A stretch of 6,531 nt of DNA, taken from positions 1-6,531 of the forward strand of contig JAADFM010000095.1 in NCBI GenBank assembly GCA_013152845.1, read 5' to 3'. Positions 4,582 to 6,531 of the stretch are shown one piece after another. A program made the translations under genes and the position numbers. The notes below the pieces were generated by a model that was not told the origin of the DNA, made no database searches, and worked only from the letters and a program-made list of their open reading frames with translations. The DNA comes from Methanobacteriota archaeon. Lineage in GTDB: Archaea > Hydrothermarchaeota > Hydrothermarchaeia > Hydrothermarchaeales > JAADFM01. Numbering within the stretch: the stretch's first letter is position 1; each line of letters begins with the position of its first letter.

Positions 4582-6137
4582 GGGCCGTAATCCTTCTCGC
4601 CATGGTCCTTCTGGCAGGCTGTACCAGCTCTTCCCCGGCGCAGACCGCAACCCCTCTCGAGACCACCCCTCCGGAGGCTGTCGAAGGGCTGCAGCCCGTC
4701 TTCATGGCCGGGACCCAGCCGGGGGATGCCGGCACCTTCGCGCCGGTTGAGCGCTGCGAGCTCTGCCATGCGGATTACGGGCAGGGCGAAGGCGCCTTCG
4801 ACCACTGGCGGGGCTCAATGATGGCCAATGCCGCCCGGGACCCCCTCTTCTGGGCCCTGGTGGCCGTCCAGAACAAGGTCTTCGAGGAGAAGGGCATCGC
4901 CATCGGCGACTACTGCCTGCGGTGCCACGTCCCCAAGGGCTGGCTGGAGGGCCGCTCCGAGCCTGCCGACGGCTCGAACTTCACCGAGGAGGACCTCCAC
5001 GGGGTCCTGTGCGATGTCTGCCACAGGATGGTGGACCCCCTCTCGCAGGAGGGCCGGGGCATGGTGGAGGAGCCGGTGGAGTACTACCGCAACGCCCAGT
5101 TCGTGGTATCCTCCCAGGAGAAGACCAAGCTGGGCCCCTACGATGATGCGAAGTCCCCCGGCCACGCCACACAGTATTCCGGCTTCCACCTGAGCTCTGA
5201 GTTCTGCGGCACCTGCCACGAGATAACCAACCCCTACTACGATTTCCAGGTCCCGGTGGAGAAGACCTACACGGAATGGAGGTATTCCGCCTTCTCCAGG
5301 GAGGGCATAAACTGCCAGGACTGCCACATGCCCTATGTATCGGGCTACGGGTGCACCACCAATGCCGCCAAGGGGAGGCAGATGCGGGACAACATCCCCC
5401 TCCACCAGTTCGTGGGCGGCAACGCCTGGATGCCCCTGGCCCTGCCCCTGTTTGCAGAGGATTTGAGGCAGGATTTCGTTGAGCAGCTCAAGTTCACCAG
5501 GGAACTGGCCGTCCAGAAGCTCCAGGAGGCGGCGGAGCTGGAGGTGACAGCAGATGGCACGAGCCTGGAGGTCAGGGTCACGAACCTGGCCGGCCACAGG
5601 CTCCCCACCGGCTTCACCGAGGGGCGGCGGATGTGGCTGAACGTGCGCTTCTATGATGCATCGGGCGTGCTCGTCAAGGAGTCCGGGGCCTATGACCCGG
5701 AGACGGCAGAGCTCAGCGAGGACCCGGAGATAAAGGTCTACGAGGCCAAGCCCGGCATGAAGGGTGTCGAGGGATACCCGGACGGGGAGAGCTTCCACTT
5801 CGCCCTGAACAACCACGTCTACAAGGACAACCGCATCCCGCCCAGGGGCTTCACCAACGCCGAATACCGGGCCAACGGGGTCTACATCGTGGGCGCAGAA
5901 TATGCCGACGGCCAGAACTGGGATATCACAACCTACACCATCCCGGAAGGTGCGGTGAGGGTCGAGGTCCGCCTCATGTACCAGACCACGACAAAGGAGT
6001 TCGTCGAGTTCCTGAGGGACGAGAACAGAGGTAACAGGTTTGACGTAAACGGCGCGGGCCAGAGGATATATGAGATTTGGGAGAAGACCGGAAAGGCCGA
6101 GCCCGTGACCATGGCCAGCGCTGTCATTGAACTGTAA
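4578..6137 (+). CDS. Exported pentaheme c-type cytochrome lipoprotein
   Basis: The 519-residue protein begins with a short signal peptide and a lipobox, LLAGC, so Cys15 is probably lipid-anchored on the outer face of the membrane. A Ser/Thr/Pro-rich spacer (16-35) follows. Five CxxCH heme sites are present: CELCH (60-64), CLRCH (113-117), CDVCH (145-149), CGTCH (210-214) and CQDCH (246-250). Possible distal ligands include His76, His141, His196, His204 and His276, the last in HQFVGGNAWM. From about 310 onward a beta-rich domain without hemes begins near NLAGHRLPTGFTEGRRMW, a motif I associate with large multiheme cytochromes of anaerobes. It is likely an electron-transfer protein or reductase; the substrate cannot be read from the sequence. 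Its ATG overlaps the fprA stop by 4 bp, behind GGAGG at 4566-4570, so translation is probably coupled. Maturation would need a cytochrome c assembly system elsewhere. Confidence 0.88.
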   Translation: MRAVILLAMVLLAGCTSSSPAQTATPLETTPPEAVEGLQPVFMAGTQPGDAGTFAPVERCELCHADYGQGEGAFDHWRGSMMANAARDPLFWALVAVQNKVFEEKGIAIGDYCLRCHVPKGWLEGRSEPADGSNFTEEDLHGVLCDVCHRMVDPLSQEGRGMVEEPVEYYRNAQFVVSSQEKTKLGPYDDAKSPGHATQYSGFHLSSEFCGTCHEITNPYYDFQVPVEKTYTEWRYSAFSREGINCQDCHMPYVSGYGCTTNAAKGRQMRDNIPLHQFVGGNAWMPLALPLFAEDLRQDFVEQLKFTRELAVQKLQEAAELEVTADGTSLEVRVTNLAGHRLPTGFTEGRRMWLNVRFYDASGVLVKESGAYDPETAELSEDPEIKVYEAKPGMKGVEGYPDGESFHFALNNHVYKDNRIPPRGFTNAEYRANGVYIVGAEYADGQNWDITTYTIPEGAVRVEVRLMYQTTTKEFVEFLRDENRGNRFDVNGAGQRIYEIWEKTGKAEPVTMASAVIEL

Positions 6138-6151
6138 ACGGAGGAAAGGAT

Positions 6152-6265
6152 ATGGCGAAATGGAGATGCACGGTATGCGATTACATCCACGAGGGGGACG
6201 AACCCCCGGAGGAATGTCCCGTCTGCGGGGCGCCGAAGAGCGCCTTCGTCAGGGAAGAGGACTGA
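6152..6265 (+). CDS. Minimal rubredoxin (37 residues)
   Basis: The frame reads M-A-K-W-R-C-T-V-C-D-Y to C-P-V-C-G-A-P-K and ends REED. The two CxxC knuckles, Cys6/Cys9 and Cys22/Cys25, would bind one iron. The loop between them is only 12 residues (IHEGDEPPEE region), far shorter than in standard 50-55 residue rubredoxins. It matches the rubredoxin domain at the C terminus of rubrerythrins, including the CGAPKxxF ending. It therefore looks like a detached rubrerythrin rubredoxin domain, comparable to the rubredoxin-like protein of the methanogen fpaA operon. It probably passes electrons to the rubrerythrin-like and flavodiiron proteins of this cluster. GGAGG at 6140-6144 lies 7 nt before the ATG, and the gene follows the cytochrome by 14 bp. 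Confidence 0.9.
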   Translation: MAKWRCTVCDYIHEGDEPPEECPVCGAPKSAFVREED

Positions 6266-6280
6266 GATTAAGGTGATGTG

Positions 6281-6490
6281 ATGGCAGTAGAGGAGTTCAA
6301 GGACGAAGTGACCATCCGCATCGACTGCGAGAAGTGCGACGGATGCGGGGACTGCGTTGAGATTTGCCCCACCGAGGTATATGAGATGGTGGATGGCAGG
6401 GTCGCAGCCCCGAATATCGCAGAGTGCATCGAGTGCTGCGCCTGCGTGGAGGTGTGTCCGGAAGGGGCCATCGGGCACGACGCCTGCTAG
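6281..6490 (+). CDS. 2[4Fe-4S] ferredoxin
   Basis: The 69-residue cytoplasmic electron carrier has two cluster motifs: CDGCGDCVEICP (Cys19, 22, 25, 29) and CIECCACVEVCP (Cys49, 52, 55, 59). Each fits CxxCxxCxxxCP, so it should hold two [4Fe-4S] clusters of the low-potential bacterial type. An N-terminal extension (AVEEFKDEVTIRID) and an acidic region between the motifs are typical of archaeal ferredoxins. Three extra cysteines stand out: Cys16, Cys53 and the C-terminal Cys69. AAGGTGAT at 6270-6277 is the Shine-Dalgarno; the ATG at 6281 is preferred over an in-frame GTG at 6278. The gene follows the rubredoxin by 15 bp and is the last of the rightward run. It could feed electrons to the rubredoxin or to the diiron enzymes; the partner is not shown by the sequence. 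Confidence 0.92.
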   Translation: MAVEEFKDEVTIRIDCEKCDGCGDCVEICPTEVYEMVDGRVAAPNIAECIECCACVEVCPEGAIGHDAC

Positions 6491-6531
6491 TTCGCCCCTT
6501 CCAATATCTCTTCAATCTTCTGCTTCAGGTG
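6487..6531 (-). CDS. C-terminal end of a convergent gene, unidentified
   Basis: Read leftward from the window edge, the minus strand gives HLKQKIEEILEGAN and a TAG at 6489-6487. The charged, helical composition looks like a real protein C terminus. Its stop overlaps the ferredoxin stop by a few bases, so the rightward operon ends convergently here. Fourteen residues are too few to name the product. Confidence 0.45.
   Translation of the reverse strand, partial: HLKQKIEEILEGAN

Noticed and set aside
5352..5354. Cys259 of the cytochrome as a sixth heme site
   Set aside because: The context GYGCTTN lacks a second cysteine and the following histidine, so it is not a CxxCH motif. Only five sites can be supported.
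3397..5816. Minus-strand frames of 224 and 333 residues opposite fprA and the cytochrome gene
   Set aside because: They are complements of genes with intact flavodiiron ligands and CxxCH motifs. They show no family features and no promoters.
1..6531. CRISPR arrays, tRNA or rRNA genes, insertion sequences
   Set aside because: I saw no regularly spaced repeats, no tRNA or rRNA sequence features and no transposase or terminal inverted repeats; nearly all of the window is accounted for by protein genes.

Overview
The window looks like a piece of a GC-rich anaerobic archaeon, probably of euryarchaeal affinity. Archaeal TATA boxes precede three of the transcription units, several genes start with TTG or GTG behind GGTGA/GGAGG-type Shine-Dalgarno sequences, and the gene set is one known from methanogens and their relatives: an MsvR-type redox regulator, an FprA-type flavodiiron protein, rubrerythrin-like proteins and a tiny rubredoxin. 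I cannot place it to genus, and nothing in the window proves methanogenesis.

Left edge (1-481): the first 20 codons of mutS run leftward off the window. A nearly palindromic TATA element separates mutS from a small rightward gene of unknown function. That gene appears broken by a one-base frameshift near position 209.

Leftward block (492-2740): an HTH-V4R regulator, a two-repeat ferritin-like protein and a Gate-domain membrane protein lie head to tail on the minus strand. The Gate gene ends 10 bp from the end of the small left-hand gene.

Rightward block (2897-6490): a short rubrerythrin-like protein, the flavodiiron protein, a five-heme c-type cytochrome lipoprotein, a 37-residue rubredoxin and a 2[4Fe-4S] ferredoxin. 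The flavodiiron and cytochrome genes overlap by 4 bp. The last 14 codons of a convergent gene occupy the right edge.

How it fits together: the regulator is transcribed divergently from the rubrerythrin gene across a 156-bp AT-rich region. That region holds a TATA box for each direction and TTC-N10-GAA inverted repeats between each TATA box and its predicted start site. This matches what is known of MsvR controlling the neighbouring flavoprotein/rubredoxin oxidative-stress operon in Methanothermobacter. The rightward genes would reduce O2 and peroxide in the cytoplasm, with rubredoxin and ferredoxin as carriers. The unexpected part is the exported pentaheme cytochrome in the middle of this set, which suggests that oxidant defence or electron disposal is linked to redox chemistry outside the membrane.
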